Shown here: positions 22,726 through 32,026 of the stretch, in pieces
Layout: each line of letters opens with the position of its first letter
How positions within the stretch are numbered: position 1 is the first letter of the stretch
Source: Stigmatella ashevillena
GTDB lineage: Bacteria; Myxococcota; Myxococcia; Myxococcales; Myxococcaceae
Assembly: GCF_028368975.1 (NCBI RefSeq)
Contig: NZ_JAQNDM010000002.1
Location: forward strand, 124,001 to 188,000
Direction of reading: 5' to 3'
Length of the DNA stretch: 64,000 nt
Position numbers and translations under genes: made by a program
The notes under the pieces: generated by a model
The model's input: the letters and a program-made list of their open reading frames with translations, nothing else
Told to the model about the DNA's origin: nothing
Databases searched by the model: none

Positions 22726-22755
22726 TCCGGGAGGACGGCTGCCTGCCCTCCCGGA
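22726..22755 (-). terminator. Hairpin downstream of the porin gene
   Basis: Nine-base perfect stem TCCGGGAGG/CCTCCCGGA with a 12-base loop, 15 bases after the porin stop codon. No T run follows on the minus strand (the adjoining T5 is on the other side), so it may be only an RNA-stabilising hairpin. Confidence 0.35.
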
Positions 22756-22769
22756 GATGGAGCGTGAGG

Positions 22770-24173
22770 CTAGAACCACCACTCGGCGCGGGTGCCGATG
22801 AAGTGGCCGAACTTCTTCGGACCGAAGTCCTGGAGGTACGGGGACACGGGCAGGCCGGCGCCGTTGCTCAGCAAGTCCACCTCGGCCTGGTTGTAGACGG
22901 CCAGCGAGTAGATGAGGCGGATCTGCGGGCGGGCCCAGGCCGAGCGCAGGCCGGACGGGACGATCGTGGGGACGATGGAGAAGCGGAAGGCCGTGGGCAT
23001 GCCCGGATCCTCCACGCCCTCGGGCAGCTCTGCCTTGAAGCCCTGGAAGGTGGCCTCGTTGATGAGGTGGAAGTTGTCGTGCAGGTACAGGAAGCTGCGC
23101 ACGCCCACCACGAAGTTCGTGCCGCTGTTGATACGGGTCGCCGCGGAAGCCCGGTCCCCATCGTCCGCGCCCTTGCTGTGCTCGAGGATGCCGTACGCGT
23201 TCAGGCTGAGCAGCGGGCTCACGTTGTAGAGCAGGTGCTCCACCGCCTCGATGCCCATCGCGCCGCTGTACTTGCCGTCCTCGTTGGGTCGGCCGAAGGT
23301 CGCGAACGTCGGGGAGGCGCTGAAGGCGCCGTTGGCAATGCCGCCGCCGTAGCGCACCGACAGCTCGTTGAAGCTGCCGTTGCCCAGGTCCACGCGGCCC
23401 TTGACGCCCACCACGTAGCCGATGTCGCTTTCCTGGACGTTCACACCCTCATCGGTGAGCCGCGTCTTGTTGGCGGGCAGCAGGTGGAACTCGCCCAGGA
23501 AGTTCACCGAGTGCTTCTCGGCCACGGGCAGCACGTACTGGCCCACGAACACGGTGCGCTGACGGTCGAAGCGCACGCCTGAGTCCGGGTCCACGACGCT
23601 GTACTGGCCGGGGGCCTGGGACGTCTGCAGTAGCACGGCCAGGTCCAGCCCCTTGTACTTGAGGCCGGCGCCCTGCGAGACCAACTGGTTGAAGAAGAAG
23701 ATATCGGCGATGTGCACGTCGGTGCTGCGGTAGAAGCGCTGGCCGACCCAGAGCGTCAAGTCCTGGGTGAGCACGTTGCCCGCCTCAAGATAGGCCTGGG
23801 AGATGGAGAAGCCCGGCGTGGAGGCGCCCAGCAGGGAGCCCGTGCTCGAGTACACCGCGGGGGTGACCACCACGTGGTAGTAGGGCTTGGCGGGCTCCTC
23901 CGCCACGGGCTTGACGATGTGCAGCTTGATGGTGGGCTCGAGGTAGTCACCTTCCTCGAAACGGCCACCCAGCGGATTTCCCAGCAGGTTCAGGGATTTG
24001 CCGTGCACGAAGCGGCCCGTCTGGGGATTCCAGGAGGCGCCCATGCGGCCGTACATGCCGAACTCGACGTTTTCAGAACCGATCCACGCCGAAGCGGTGG
24101 TGGGTACTGCCAACAGGGTTGCGGCGGAGAGCAACGAGGTGACGCAAGAACGCAGTCTTCGAGAAGAAAGCAC
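22770..24173 (-). CDS. LamB-type maltoporin / carbohydrate porin
   Basis: Outer-membrane beta-barrel for passage of oligosaccharides. The 467-residue product begins with a signal peptide ending TTASA, the mature N-terminus has FGMYGRMGASWN as in LamB porins, alternating beta strands run throughout, and it ends in GTRAEWWF with the C-terminal Phe needed for barrel insertion. The start is a GTG at 24173 with a G-rich box; a longer frame upstream would bury the signal peptide. It is divergent from a sugar ABC importer, sharing a 324-base regulatory region with two palindromes, so they are likely co-regulated. Sugar specificity is inferred from neighbours (alpha-glucans) only. Confidence 0.85.
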   Translation of the reverse strand: MLSSRRLRSCVTSLLSAATLLAVPTTASAWIGSENVEFGMYGRMGASWNPQTGRFVHGKSLNLLGNPLGGRFEEGDYLEPTIKLHIVKPVAEEPAKPYYHVVVTPAVYSSTGSLLGASTPGFSISQAYLEAGNVLTQDLTLWVGQRFYRSTDVHIADIFFFNQLVSQGAGLKYKGLDLAVLLQTSQAPGQYSVVDPDSGVRFDRQRTVFVGQYVLPVAEKHSVNFLGEFHLLPANKTRLTDEGVNVQESDIGYVVGVKGRVDLGNGSFNELSVRYGGGIANGAFSASPTFATFGRPNEDGKYSGAMGIEAVEHLLYNVSPLLSLNAYGILEHSKGADDGDRASAATRINSGTNFVVGVRSFLYLHDNFHLINEATFQGFKAELPEGVEDPGMPTAFRFSIVPTIVPSGLRSAWARPQIRLIYSLAVYNQAEVDLLSNGAGLPVSPYLQDFGPKKFGHFIGTRAEWWF

Positions 24174-24377
24174 GATGCAGCCCCCAAACGTATTGCGGAT
24201 GACAAAAATCGAGGATGTGAGGAGTGAGACCGGAGGGAGACCTCTCCCTTCCTCAAATGGGCCGGCCAATGCGGGCCTCCTCATAGAACTTGATAGTTGT
24301 TCTATTCAAGTCTCTTGATCATGGATAAATCGTGATACGGGTTGCGCTGCCCACGGGAGGGGTGGACGCGAAAGTCC

Positions 24378-24394
24378 TTGACCTCTCGCGTCAA
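24378..24394. promoter_or_regulatory. Operator candidate, TTGAC-N7-GTCAA, copy 1
   Basis: Perfect five-base inverted repeat around a seven-base spacer CTCTCGC. The second copy starts exactly 35 bases later, and the two also share flanking letters (CGCGTCAA near the right arm), which argues against chance. Likely binding site of a dimeric regulator of the sugar genes. Confidence 0.6.
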
Positions 24395-24412
24395 AGATTG
24401 CTCATCCAAACA

Positions 24413-24429
24413 TTGACCGCCCGCGTCAA
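24413..24429. promoter_or_regulatory. Operator candidate, TTGAC-N7-GTCAA, copy 2
   Basis: Same arms as copy 1 with spacer CGCCCGC. It ends 68 bases before the binding-protein start codon, a usual operator position. Confidence 0.6.
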
Positions 24430-24448
24430 GGTTTGTCCAGCCCGTGTG

Positions 24449-24478
24449 AACGCGTTGAACGCGCTCCGGTCCGGAGCG
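24449..24478 (+). promoter_or_regulatory. Palindrome AACGCGTT and adjacent hairpin before the importer
   Basis: AACGCGTT (24449-24456) is a CG-centred palindrome like the core of LacI-family operators; CGCTCCGG-T-CCGGAGCG (24462-24478) forms a tight hairpin ending 7 bases before the GGAGG box (24485-24489). It could be an operator or a leader hairpin that tunes translation. Confidence 0.35.
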
Positions 24479-24497
24479 TTCCTTGGAGGAAACACGT

Positions 24498-25763
<1,266 letters not shown>

Positions 25764-25773
25764 GGAGGCACTG

Positions 25774-26739
25774 ATGGCCCAGCCCGCAACCCCGATCGTT
25801 TCTGGAAAAGGAGGCGCCTCCGCACCGCCCGAGGCGCCCTCTTCTCCGCTGGAAGGCACCTCCGCGCTCTTGCGCGAGCGGACCCGCGCCGCCTGGATGT
25901 TCCTGGCCCCCACCCTGGTGGTGATGCTGGTGGTGGCCGGCTGGCCCCTGGCGCGGACGTTCTGGTTCTCGTTCACGGACGCGAACCTGACGGACATGGC
26001 CGCCTCCCAGTTCGTGGGGTTGGACAGCATCCGGCAAGTGCTGGACGATCCGGATTGGTGGACCACGGTGTGGACCACCTTCCGATTCGCGGGGGTCTCG
26101 GTCGTGCTGGAGACGGTGCTGGGGATGATCATCGCCCTGGCGCTGAACGCGAAGTTCGGGGGCCGCGGCCTGCTGCGCGCCGCGGTGCTCGTGCCCTGGG
26201 CCATTCCCACCGTCGTCTCCGCGAAGATGTGGGCCTGGATGTTCAACGACATCTACGGCGTCGTGAACGCGGTCCTCCTGTCGTTGGGCCTCATCTCGGA
26301 GCCGATGGCGTGGACGGCGGAGCCGGGGCTGGCCTTCGGGGCGGTGGTGGCCGTGGACGTGTGGAAGACGACGCCCTTCATGACACTGCTCATCCTGGCG
26401 GCGCTCCAGATGCTGCCAGGAGATGTCTACGAGGCGGCCCGCATCGATGGGGCCGGGCCCATCCGGGCGTTCTTCCAGGTGACGTTGCCCATGCTGAAGG
26501 GGCCGCTGATGGTGGCCATCATCTTCCGCATCCTGGATGCGCTACGTGTCTTCGACGTCTTCTTCGTGCTCACCGGCGGTGGGACGGAGACGATGCCGAT
26601 GGCGGGCTATGCGCGGCAGCGGATGTTCGAGTACCAGGAGATTGGTGTCGGCTCAGCAGCAGCGTCCTTGTTGTTCGCGATCATCGCCCTGTTCACCGCC
26701 GTCTACATGGTGGTGGGCCGGGTGAAGCTGGGAGATTAG
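25774..26739 (+). CDS. Sugar ABC transporter permease (MalF family)
   Basis: Inner-membrane permease subunit, 321 residues, six predicted helices, starting after a 40-residue cytoplasmic Pro/Ser/Ala-rich tail. The coupling EAA motif is EAARIDGAGPIRAFFQVTLP near residue 225, the contact site for the ATPase. No large periplasmic insert as in E. coli MalF, so it belongs to the compact family typical of trehalose/maltose or oligosaccharide importers. ATG start with AAGGAGG. Part of the operon with the binding protein and second permease. Confidence 0.92.
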   Translation: MAQPATPIVSGKGGASAPPEAPSSPLEGTSALLRERTRAAWMFLAPTLVVMLVVAGWPLARTFWFSFTDANLTDMAASQFVGLDSIRQVLDDPDWWTTVWTTFRFAGVSVVLETVLGMIIALALNAKFGGRGLLRAAVLVPWAIPTVVSAKMWAWMFNDIYGVVNAVLLSLGLISEPMAWTAEPGLAFGAVVAVDVWKTTPFMTLLILAALQMLPGDVYEAARIDGAGPIRAFFQVTLPMLKGPLMVAIIFRILDALRVFDVFFVLTGGGTETMPMAGYARQRMFEYQEIGVGSAAASLLFAIIALFTAVYMVVGRVKLGD

Positions 26740-26742
26740 GGC

Positions 26743-27567
26743 ATGCGCTGGGTGAAGAAGGCAGCGTTCGCGTTGTTGCTGACGGTCATCAGCATTTACA
26801 CGCTCTTTCCCTTCTATTGGGCGATCGTCTCGTCCCTGAAGACGGGCAGTGAGCTGTTCGAGGTCGCCCCGTGGCCAAAAGAGCCCGCGTGGGGCAACTA
26901 CACGGCGGTGTTCACCGCGCAGCCCTTCGGCCAGAACATCTTCAACTCGGTCCTCGTCGCCACGGCGGTGGTGGTGTTGTCGCTGGTGCTGGGGCTGACG
27001 GCCTCGTTCGCCCTGGCGCGCATCCAGTTCCGGGGCCGCAGCACCCTGCTGCTCACGGTGCTGGGCGTGTCCATGTTCCCGCAGATCGCCGTGCTGTCGG
27101 GCATGTTCGAATTGGTGCGCTGGCTGGGCTTCTACAACAAGCTGCCGTCGCTGATTCTCTCCAACCTCATCCTCACCCTGCCCTTCACCGTCTGGGTGCT
27201 CACCACGTTCATGCGGGAGCTGCCGAAGGACCTGGAAGAGGCGGCGATCGTGGATGGCGCCACGCCATGGACCATTGTCACCAAGGTGTTTCTGCCGCTG
27301 CTGGGGCCCGCCATGGCGACCACGGGGCTCCTGGCGTTCATCTCCGCCTGGAATGAGTTCCTCTTCGCGCTCACCTTCAGCCAGTCCGACAGCGTGCGGA
27401 CGGTTCCGGTGGCCATTGCCTTGTTCAGCGGTGGCAGCGCGTTCGAGACGCCGTGGGGCGTCATCATGGCCGCCTCCGTCATCGTCACCGTGCCCCTCGT
27501 GGTGCTGGTGCTCATCTTCCAGCGGAAGATCATCTCCGGCCTCACCGCGGGGGCCGTGAAGGGTTAG
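26743..27567 (+). CDS. Sugar ABC transporter permease (MalG family)
   Basis: Second permease, 274 residues, six helices, with EEAAIVDGATPWTIVTKVFLP as the EAA coupling loop. Begins 3 bases after the first permease stop. The last 26 bases overlap the 3' end of the DUF3703 gene on the other strand. No nucleotide-binding subunit gene follows, so the importer must borrow a MsmX/MalK-type ATPase encoded elsewhere. Confidence 0.92.
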   Translation: MRWVKKAAFALLLTVISIYTLFPFYWAIVSSLKTGSELFEVAPWPKEPAWGNYTAVFTAQPFGQNIFNSVLVATAVVVLSLVLGLTASFALARIQFRGRSTLLLTVLGVSMFPQIAVLSGMFELVRWLGFYNKLPSLILSNLILTLPFTVWVLTTFMRELPKDLEEAAIVDGATPWTIVTKVFLPLLGPAMATTGLLAFISAWNEFLFALTFSQSDSVRTVPVAIALFSGGSAFETPWGVIMAASVIVTVPLVVLVLIFQRKIISGLTAGAVKG

Positions 27568-27913
27568 CCTCCGCCTCCCGCAGCCATTCCTGGAGGTCCT
27601 CCGGAATGGGCATGGGGGTGAAGAGGCCCACGTGGGCCCCTCCGGTGTTGCCCCGGGGGGCCCGTCCAAGCCAAGAGCCCGGGGCCGCCAGGAGCAGCCG
27701 GGGCCATTGTCCCAGCCACTCGCGCATGTCTCGCCTCCGCCACGCGAAGGCGAACATGGCCCCGTGCACCCGGAGATGGGGCCAGGCATGGGCCTGGCTG
27801 AGGATGTGCGCCCGCTCCAGCAACCTCCAGGCGGCGGTCATTTCCTCGCGCGCCTCGGCTTCCCGAAAGGCGCGCAGCTCCAACTCGAAGTGCCTGCGCA
27901 GGTGGGGATTCAT
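27542..27913 (-). CDS. DUF3703 family protein
   Basis: A 123-residue protein matching the DUF3703 pattern as I recall it: HLRRHFELELRAFREAEA, AWRLLERAHILSQAHAWPH, and GRAPRGNTGGAHVGLFTPMP at the end. Members often sit in metal-handling or unrelated contexts and have no known function; conserved His residues suggest metal binding (inference). ATG at 27913. It overlaps the permease gene tail-to-tail by 26 bases. Confidence 0.8.
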   Translation of the reverse strand: MNPHLRRHFELELRAFREAEAREEMTAAWRLLERAHILSQAHAWPHLRVHGAMFAFAWRRRDMREWLGQWPRLLLAAPGSWLGRAPRGNTGGAHVGLFTPMPIPEDLQEWLREAEANPSRPPR

Positions 27914-28074
27914 GGTGGCGTTGTAACGCGTTGCGCCGCCCATTCCATGACGCAACAGGACATTCTGTAAAACGCGCGAAAATTGTCCGCAGCGTGAGAA
28001 TGCTTTAACCCGAAAAACAAGTAGCCCGCCTCTCTACCCCGATTCCATCACAAAAAGAGATGTGGGCCATCGAG

Positions 28075-28086
28075 TGAAAGCTTTCA
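28075..28086. promoter_or_regulatory. Palindrome TGAAAGCTTTCA before the glucanase
   Basis: Perfect 12-base palindrome, 127 bases upstream of the glucanase start codon. It resembles half-spaced LacI/CcpA-type operators (TGAAA...TTTCA) but lacks their central CG. Candidate operator. Confidence 0.4.
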
Positions 28087-28101
28087 AAAGCGCGCCTTCA
28101 A

Positions 28102-28120
28102 GACAGCGGCGTTCGCTGTC
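28102..28120. promoter_or_regulatory. Inverted repeat GACAGCG-N5-CGCTGTC
   Basis: Perfect seven-base arms with a five-base centre, 93 bases upstream of the glucanase. Could be a regulator site or an mRNA leader hairpin; no T run follows. Confidence 0.4.
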
Positions 28121-28213
28121 ATTCAACCTCACTCCCAGCCTTGCATCTGACGACAGCCTCCATCGCATCTCGGCTCAGGACCCCTCACCCATCGTCTTAT
28201 CAAGGTAGGATTC

Positions 28214-31200
28214 ATGCTCCATTTCAAACGTTCACGGCTCTTCCTTCGTGCCGCATGTGCCATTCCGTTGATCGCCAGTGCGTGCACCTCGGCGGGGGGT
28301 TCGCCTGACGGGCAAGACGTCGCGCCGGCTGGTATGGCGGTCGCCACGCAGCGCGCGTCCGCGGCAGCGGTCGTGCTCTCCGCGGGCAAGCCCACCTCCG
28401 CCAGCAGCAACAACGCCCCCTACACGTCGAACAACCTCACCGATGGCAACCAGGAATCCTATTGGGAGTCGGCCAACGGTGCCTTCCCCCAGTGGGCCCA
28501 GGTCGACCTGGGCTCGGCCGCGACCGTCGAGGACGTCGTCCTGAAGCTTCCGGCTGGCTGGGGGACTCGTAACGAGACCCTGACCGTCCAGTCCTCCACC
28601 GACGGCGCCTCGTTCACCACCCTCAAGGCGAGCGCGTCCTATACGTTCAATCCGTCCACGGGCAATGCCGTGACGATCGACGTCCCGGACACGTCCGCGC
28701 GCTATGTGCGCGTCACCCTCACCGCCAACACCGGCTGGAACGCCGGCCAACTCTCCGAGTTCGAGGTCCGCGGCACCTCCAGCAGCACGCCGCCGACCGA
28801 TCCGCCGCCGACCGATCCGCCCGCTGGCAGCAACATCGCCGTTGGCAAGCCCATCGTGGGCTCTTCGACGGAGTGGCAGTTCGTGGCCACCAATGCCAAC
28901 GATGGCAATGCCGACTCCTACTGGGAGGGCGCGGGTGGCCAGTACCCGAGCACCCTGACGGTCTCGTTCGGGACGAGCGTCGACCTCACGGGCGTCGTCG
29001 TCAAGGTGCCTCCGTCCTCCGCCTGGGGCAGCCGCACCCAGACCTTCCAGGTGCAGGGCCGCCTCCTGGCCAGCGGGGCGTGGAACACGCTCAAGGCCTC
29101 TGCGGCGTACGCGTTCAACCCGGCGACCGGCAACACGGTCTCCGTGCCGTTCACCGGCACCGCCACCGACGTCCGGCTCGTCTTCACGGCCAACACCGGG
29201 TCCGGAAATGGCCAGGTCTCCGAGTTCCAGATCTTCGGCACCCCCTCGGCCAACCCTGACCTCACGGTCACCGGAGTCACCGCGACGCCGGGCTCGCCGA
29301 TCGAGACCGACACGATCACGTTGACGGCCACGGTGAAGAACGTCGGCACCAAGCCTTCGGCGGCGACGGCCGTCGATCTCACCGTGGAGGGTGTCGAGGC
29401 CGCTTCGGTCTCCGTGGCCGGTCTGGCGGCCGGTGCGTCCACCACCGTGTCGGCGCCCATTGGGAAGAAGGCCGCCGGGTCCTACACGATCGGCGCCGTC
29501 GTCGACCCGGACGGCACCGTCGTCGAGCAGAACGAGAGCAACAACGCGTTCAGCAACCCGACCAAGCTCACGGTGTCGGAGGCTCCCGGGCCTGACTTGC
29601 AGGTGCTGAGCATCACCCCGAACCCCTCGAACCCTGCGGTCGGGGCGGCAGTCAAGTTCAGCGTGGCGGTGAAGAACCGCGGGACTACGGCCGTCAGCGC
29701 GGCCACGGTCACCCGGGTCGTCGTGGGCAGCACCACGCTCGACACCAGCACCCCGGCCATCGCCTCTGGTGCGACAGCCACCGTGACCACCAGCGGCAGC
29801 TGGACCGCCACGAGCGGGGGCGCGAACATCACGGCCACGGCCGACGCGACCGGCGTCGTCGCCGAGACCAACGAGAACAACAACACCGCCTCTCAGTCGA
29901 TCGTCGTCGGGCGCGGGGCCGCGGTCCCCTGGGTCTCCTACGAGGCCGAGGCGGGCAGCTACCAGGGCACCCTGCTGGAGACGGATGCGCTGCGCACCTT
30001 CGGGCACACCAACTTCGCCACCGAGTCCTCGGGCCGCAAGTCCGTGCGCCTGAACAGCACTGGCCAGTACGTCGAGTTCACCTCGACCAGCGCGGCGAAC
30101 TCGATCGTCGTGCGCAACTCCATCCCCGACGCGTCGAACGGAGGCGGCCAGCAGGCCACGATCAGCCTGTACGCCAACGGCACCTTCGTCCAGAAGCTCA
30201 CGCTCTCGTCGCGGCACAGCTGGCTGTACGGGAACACCGATGGCCCGGAGGCGCTGACCAACACGCCCCAGGCGGACGCCCGGCGGCTGTTTGACGAGTC
30301 GAGTGCGCTGCTCGCGCAGTCCTACCCGGCCGGCACCAAGTTCCGCTTGCAGCGCGACGCGACGGACACGGCGTCGTTCTACATCATCGACCTGATCGAT
30401 CTCGAGCAGGTGGCTCCGGCGACGAGCAAGCCCGCCGAGTGCACGTCCATCACGAACTACGGCGCGGTGCCGAACGACGGGAATGACGACACGGACGCCA
30501 TCCAGCGGGCGGTGACGGACGACCAGAACGGCGTCATCAGCTGCGTGTGGATCCCCGCGGGGCAGTGGCGGCAGGAGAAGAAGATCCTCACCGATGACCC
30601 GCTGAATCGCGGGATGCACAACCAGGTGGGCATCCGGAACGTCACGATCCGCGGCGCGGGCATGTGGCACTCCCAGCTCTACACCACGATCGAGCCGCAC
30701 CTGCAGACGGCCAGCATCAACCACCCCCACGAGGGCAACTTCGGCTTCGACATCGACGAGAACGTGCAGATCTCCGACATCGCGATCTTCGGCTCTGGCC
30801 GGATCCGCGGCGGTGACGGCAACGCCGAGGGTGGCGTCGGCCTGAACGGCCGGTTCGGCAAGAACACGAAGATCACCAACGTGTGGATCGAGCACGCCAA
30901 CGTGGGCGTGTGGGTGGGCCGCGACTACGACAACATTCCCGATCTGTGGGGTCCGGCCGACGGCCTGCAGTTCAGTGGCATGCGCATCCGCAACACCTAC
31001 GCGGACGGCATCAACTTCAGCAACGGCACGCGCAACTCGCAGGTGTTCAACTCGTCGTTCCGCACCACGGGTGACGACTCCCTGGCGGTCTGGGCCAACC
31101 CCTACGTCAAGGATCGCTCGGTGGACATTGCCCACGACAACCACTTCGTCAACAACACGATCCAACTGGTCTGGCGTGCGAACGGCATCGCGATCTACGG

Positions 31201-31660
31201 CGGCTACAACAACTCGATCGAGAACAACCTGATCTACGACACGATGAACTACCCGGGCATCATGTTGGCGACCGACCACGATCCCCTGCCCTTCTCGGGG
31301 ACGACGCTGATCGCCAACAACGCGCTCTACCGGACCGGTGGCGCGTTCTGGAACGAGGACCAGGAGTTCGGGGCGATCACGCTGTTCCCGTCGACCAAGG
31401 ACATCACCGGCGTCACCATCCGGGACACCGACATCTACGACTCGACCTACGACGGCATCCAGTTCAAGAACGGTGGCGGCAACATGCCGGACGTGGCGAT
31501 CACCAACGTGCGGATCAGCAACTCGATCAACGGTGCCGGCATCCTGGCCATGAGCGGCGCCCGCGGCAACACGACGCTGACGAACGTCACCATCACCGGC
31601 TCGGCCGACGGCAACATCGTCAAGCAGCCGGGCTCGCAGTTCGTCATCACCGGGCAGTGA
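28214..31660 (+). CDS. Secreted multidomain glycoside hydrolase, GH87-type alpha-1,3-glucanase (mycodextranase)
   Basis: An 1148-residue lipoprotein (lipobox IASAC, Cys24). Domain order: discoidin/F5-8C modules at about 55-190 and 205-345, separated by a Pro/Thr linker; two CARDB beta-sandwiches at about 348-455 and 459-565; a CBM35/6-like sandwich at about 570-725; then a right-handed beta-helix catalytic domain from ~741 to the end. The helix begins TSITNYGAVPNDGNDDTDAIQ and has the strip YADGINFSNG ... TTGDDSLAVW, placing Asp931, Asp954 and Asp955 with the 23-plus-1 spacing of the Asp triad I recall for GH87 enzymes. Expected activity is endo-hydrolysis of alpha-1,3- or mixed alpha-1,3/1,4-glucan, as in fungal walls. 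Codon use and architecture resemble actinobacterial homologues, so transfer is possible (inference). A strong hairpin follows the stop. Confidence 0.85.
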   Translation: MLHFKRSRLFLRAACAIPLIASACTSAGGSPDGQDVAPAGMAVATQRASAAAVVLSAGKPTSASSNNAPYTSNNLTDGNQESYWESANGAFPQWAQVDLGSAATVEDVVLKLPAGWGTRNETLTVQSSTDGASFTTLKASASYTFNPSTGNAVTIDVPDTSARYVRVTLTANTGWNAGQLSEFEVRGTSSSTPPTDPPPTDPPAGSNIAVGKPIVGSSTEWQFVATNANDGNADSYWEGAGGQYPSTLTVSFGTSVDLTGVVVKVPPSSAWGSRTQTFQVQGRLLASGAWNTLKASAAYAFNPATGNTVSVPFTGTATDVRLVFTANTGSGNGQVSEFQIFGTPSANPDLTVTGVTATPGSPIETDTITLTATVKNVGTKPSAATAVDLTVEGVEAASVSVAGLAAGASTTVSAPIGKKAAGSYTIGAVVDPDGTVVEQNESNNAFSNPTKLTVSEAPGPDLQVLSITPNPSNPAVGAAVKFSVAVKNRGTTAVSAATVTRVVVGSTTLDTSTPAIASGATATVTTSGSWTATSGGANITATADATGVVAETNENNNTASQSIVVGRGAAVPWVSYEAEAGSYQGTLLETDALRTFGHTNFATESSGRKSVRLNSTGQYVEFTSTSAANSIVVRNSIPDASNGGGQQATISLYANGTFVQKLTLSSRHSWLYGNTDGPEALTNTPQADARRLFDESSALLAQSYPAGTKFRLQRDATDTASFYIIDLIDLEQVAPATSKPAECTSITNYGAVPNDGNDDTDAIQRAVTDDQNGVISCVWIPAGQWRQEKKILTDDPLNRGMHNQVGIRNVTIRGAGMWHSQLYTTIEPHLQTASINHPHEGNFGFDIDENVQISDIAIFGSGRIRGGDGNAEGGVGLNGRFGKNTKITNVWIEHANVGVWVGRDYDNIPDLWGPADGLQFSGMRIRNTYADGINFSNGTRNSQVFNSSFRTTGDDSLAVWANPYVKDRSVDIAHDNHFVNNTIQLVWRANGIAIYGGYNNSIENNLIYDTMNYPGIMLATDHDPLPFSGTTLIANNALYRTGGAFWNEDQEFGAITLFPSTKDITGVTIRDTDIYDSTYDGIQFKNGGGNMPDVAITNVRISNSINGAGILAMSGARGNTTLTNVTITGSADGNIVKQPGSQFVITGQ

Positions 31661-31683
31661 AGTAACGCGCCCGTGAAGTGAAC

Positions 31684-31729
31684 GAGGACCTCTGGCGCGG
31701 GGAGACATCTCCCCGGGCTGGGGGTCCTC
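31684..31729 (+). terminator. Terminator of the glucanase gene
   Basis: Two nested stems: outer GAGGACC/GGTCCTC (31684-31690 with 31723-31729) and inner CGGGGAGA/TCTCCCCG (31698-31705 with 31708-31715). It begins 23 bases after the stop codon. The following T run is weak. Confidence 0.65.
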
Positions 31730-31739
31730 ATCGCGTTTC

Positions 31740-31791
31740 TGGCGTCAGGCCTGTCCACCCGCTGAGGGTGCTGCCACCGGAGCTGACGCCA
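31740..31791. repeat. Nine-base inverted repeat with 34-base spacer
   Basis: TGGCGTCAG at 31740-31748 and CTGACGCCA at 31783-31791 are perfect complements. No transposase or attachment-site features adjoin them, so they may form an RNA or cruciform structure. Confidence 0.45.
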
Positions 31792-32026
31792 TGGAGTCCA
31801 GAGATCGGCTGGAATGAGCACGTGGTTGCATGTCGCGTTGTCCGGTAGCCCTTCACGTACCTTCTTCTTGTTGGTGTCCGACAGGATTGCCTGGCACACA
31901 CCGCGCACCCCTCCAGGTATGTTCATGGGCAGAGTGAGCGGACCTAAAGAGTATGGCTGACTCGAAGAGACCCAACGGGTAGGATGGAGCCAGGAAGAAG
32001 GTCACCGCCTTCCCTGGAGGTGCCCC

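Larger units (their letters stand above)
22436..22769. other. 334-base non-coding region upstream of rpsA
   Basis: Holds a candidate rpsA promoter (22557-22586, minus strand), an rpsA leader of about 115 bases and a hairpin after the porin gene (22726-22755). No convincing small gene was seen on either strand. Confidence 0.6.
24174..24497. promoter_or_regulatory. Divergent regulatory region, porin / sugar ABC importer
   Basis: A 324-base intergenic region with no gene. It contains an imperfect hairpin ACTTGATAG-TTGTT-CTATTCAAGT (24288-24311), two tandem TTGAC-N7-GTCAA palindromes (24378-24394 and 24413-24429), a palindrome AACGCGTT (24449-24456) and a hairpin CGCTCCGG-T-CCGGAGCG (24462-24478) just ahead of the importer's ribosome-binding site GGAGGAAA. 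Confidence 0.65.
27914..28213. promoter_or_regulatory. 300-base upstream region of the glucanase gene
   Basis: Comparatively AT-rich and non-coding. It holds the perfect 12-base palindrome at 28075-28086 and a 19-base inverted repeat at 28102-28120, both listed separately. AAGGTAGGA just before the ATG at 28214 is a good ribosome-binding site. I see no convincing sigma-70 promoter. Confidence 0.5.
31661..32026. other. 366-base non-coding region after the glucanase
   Basis: Contains the glucanase terminator (31684-31729), a long inverted repeat TGGCGTCAG...CTGACGCCA (31740-31748 with 31783-31791) and then ~230 bases with lower GC and no supported gene. A minus-strand frame overlapping this region has no recognisable protein features. 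Confidence 0.5.

Noticed and set aside
28232-31708. Minus-strand frame of about 1158 residues opposite the glucanase
   Set aside because: Low-complexity Arg/Val/Gly composition with no domain; the GC-rich codon bias of the real plus-strand gene keeps the antisense frame open.
31447-31926. Minus-strand frame of 159 residues between the glucanase end and the kinase remnant
   Set aside because: Partly antisense to the glucanase; the upstream part has no known motif and no good ribosome-binding site. Kept as unsupported.
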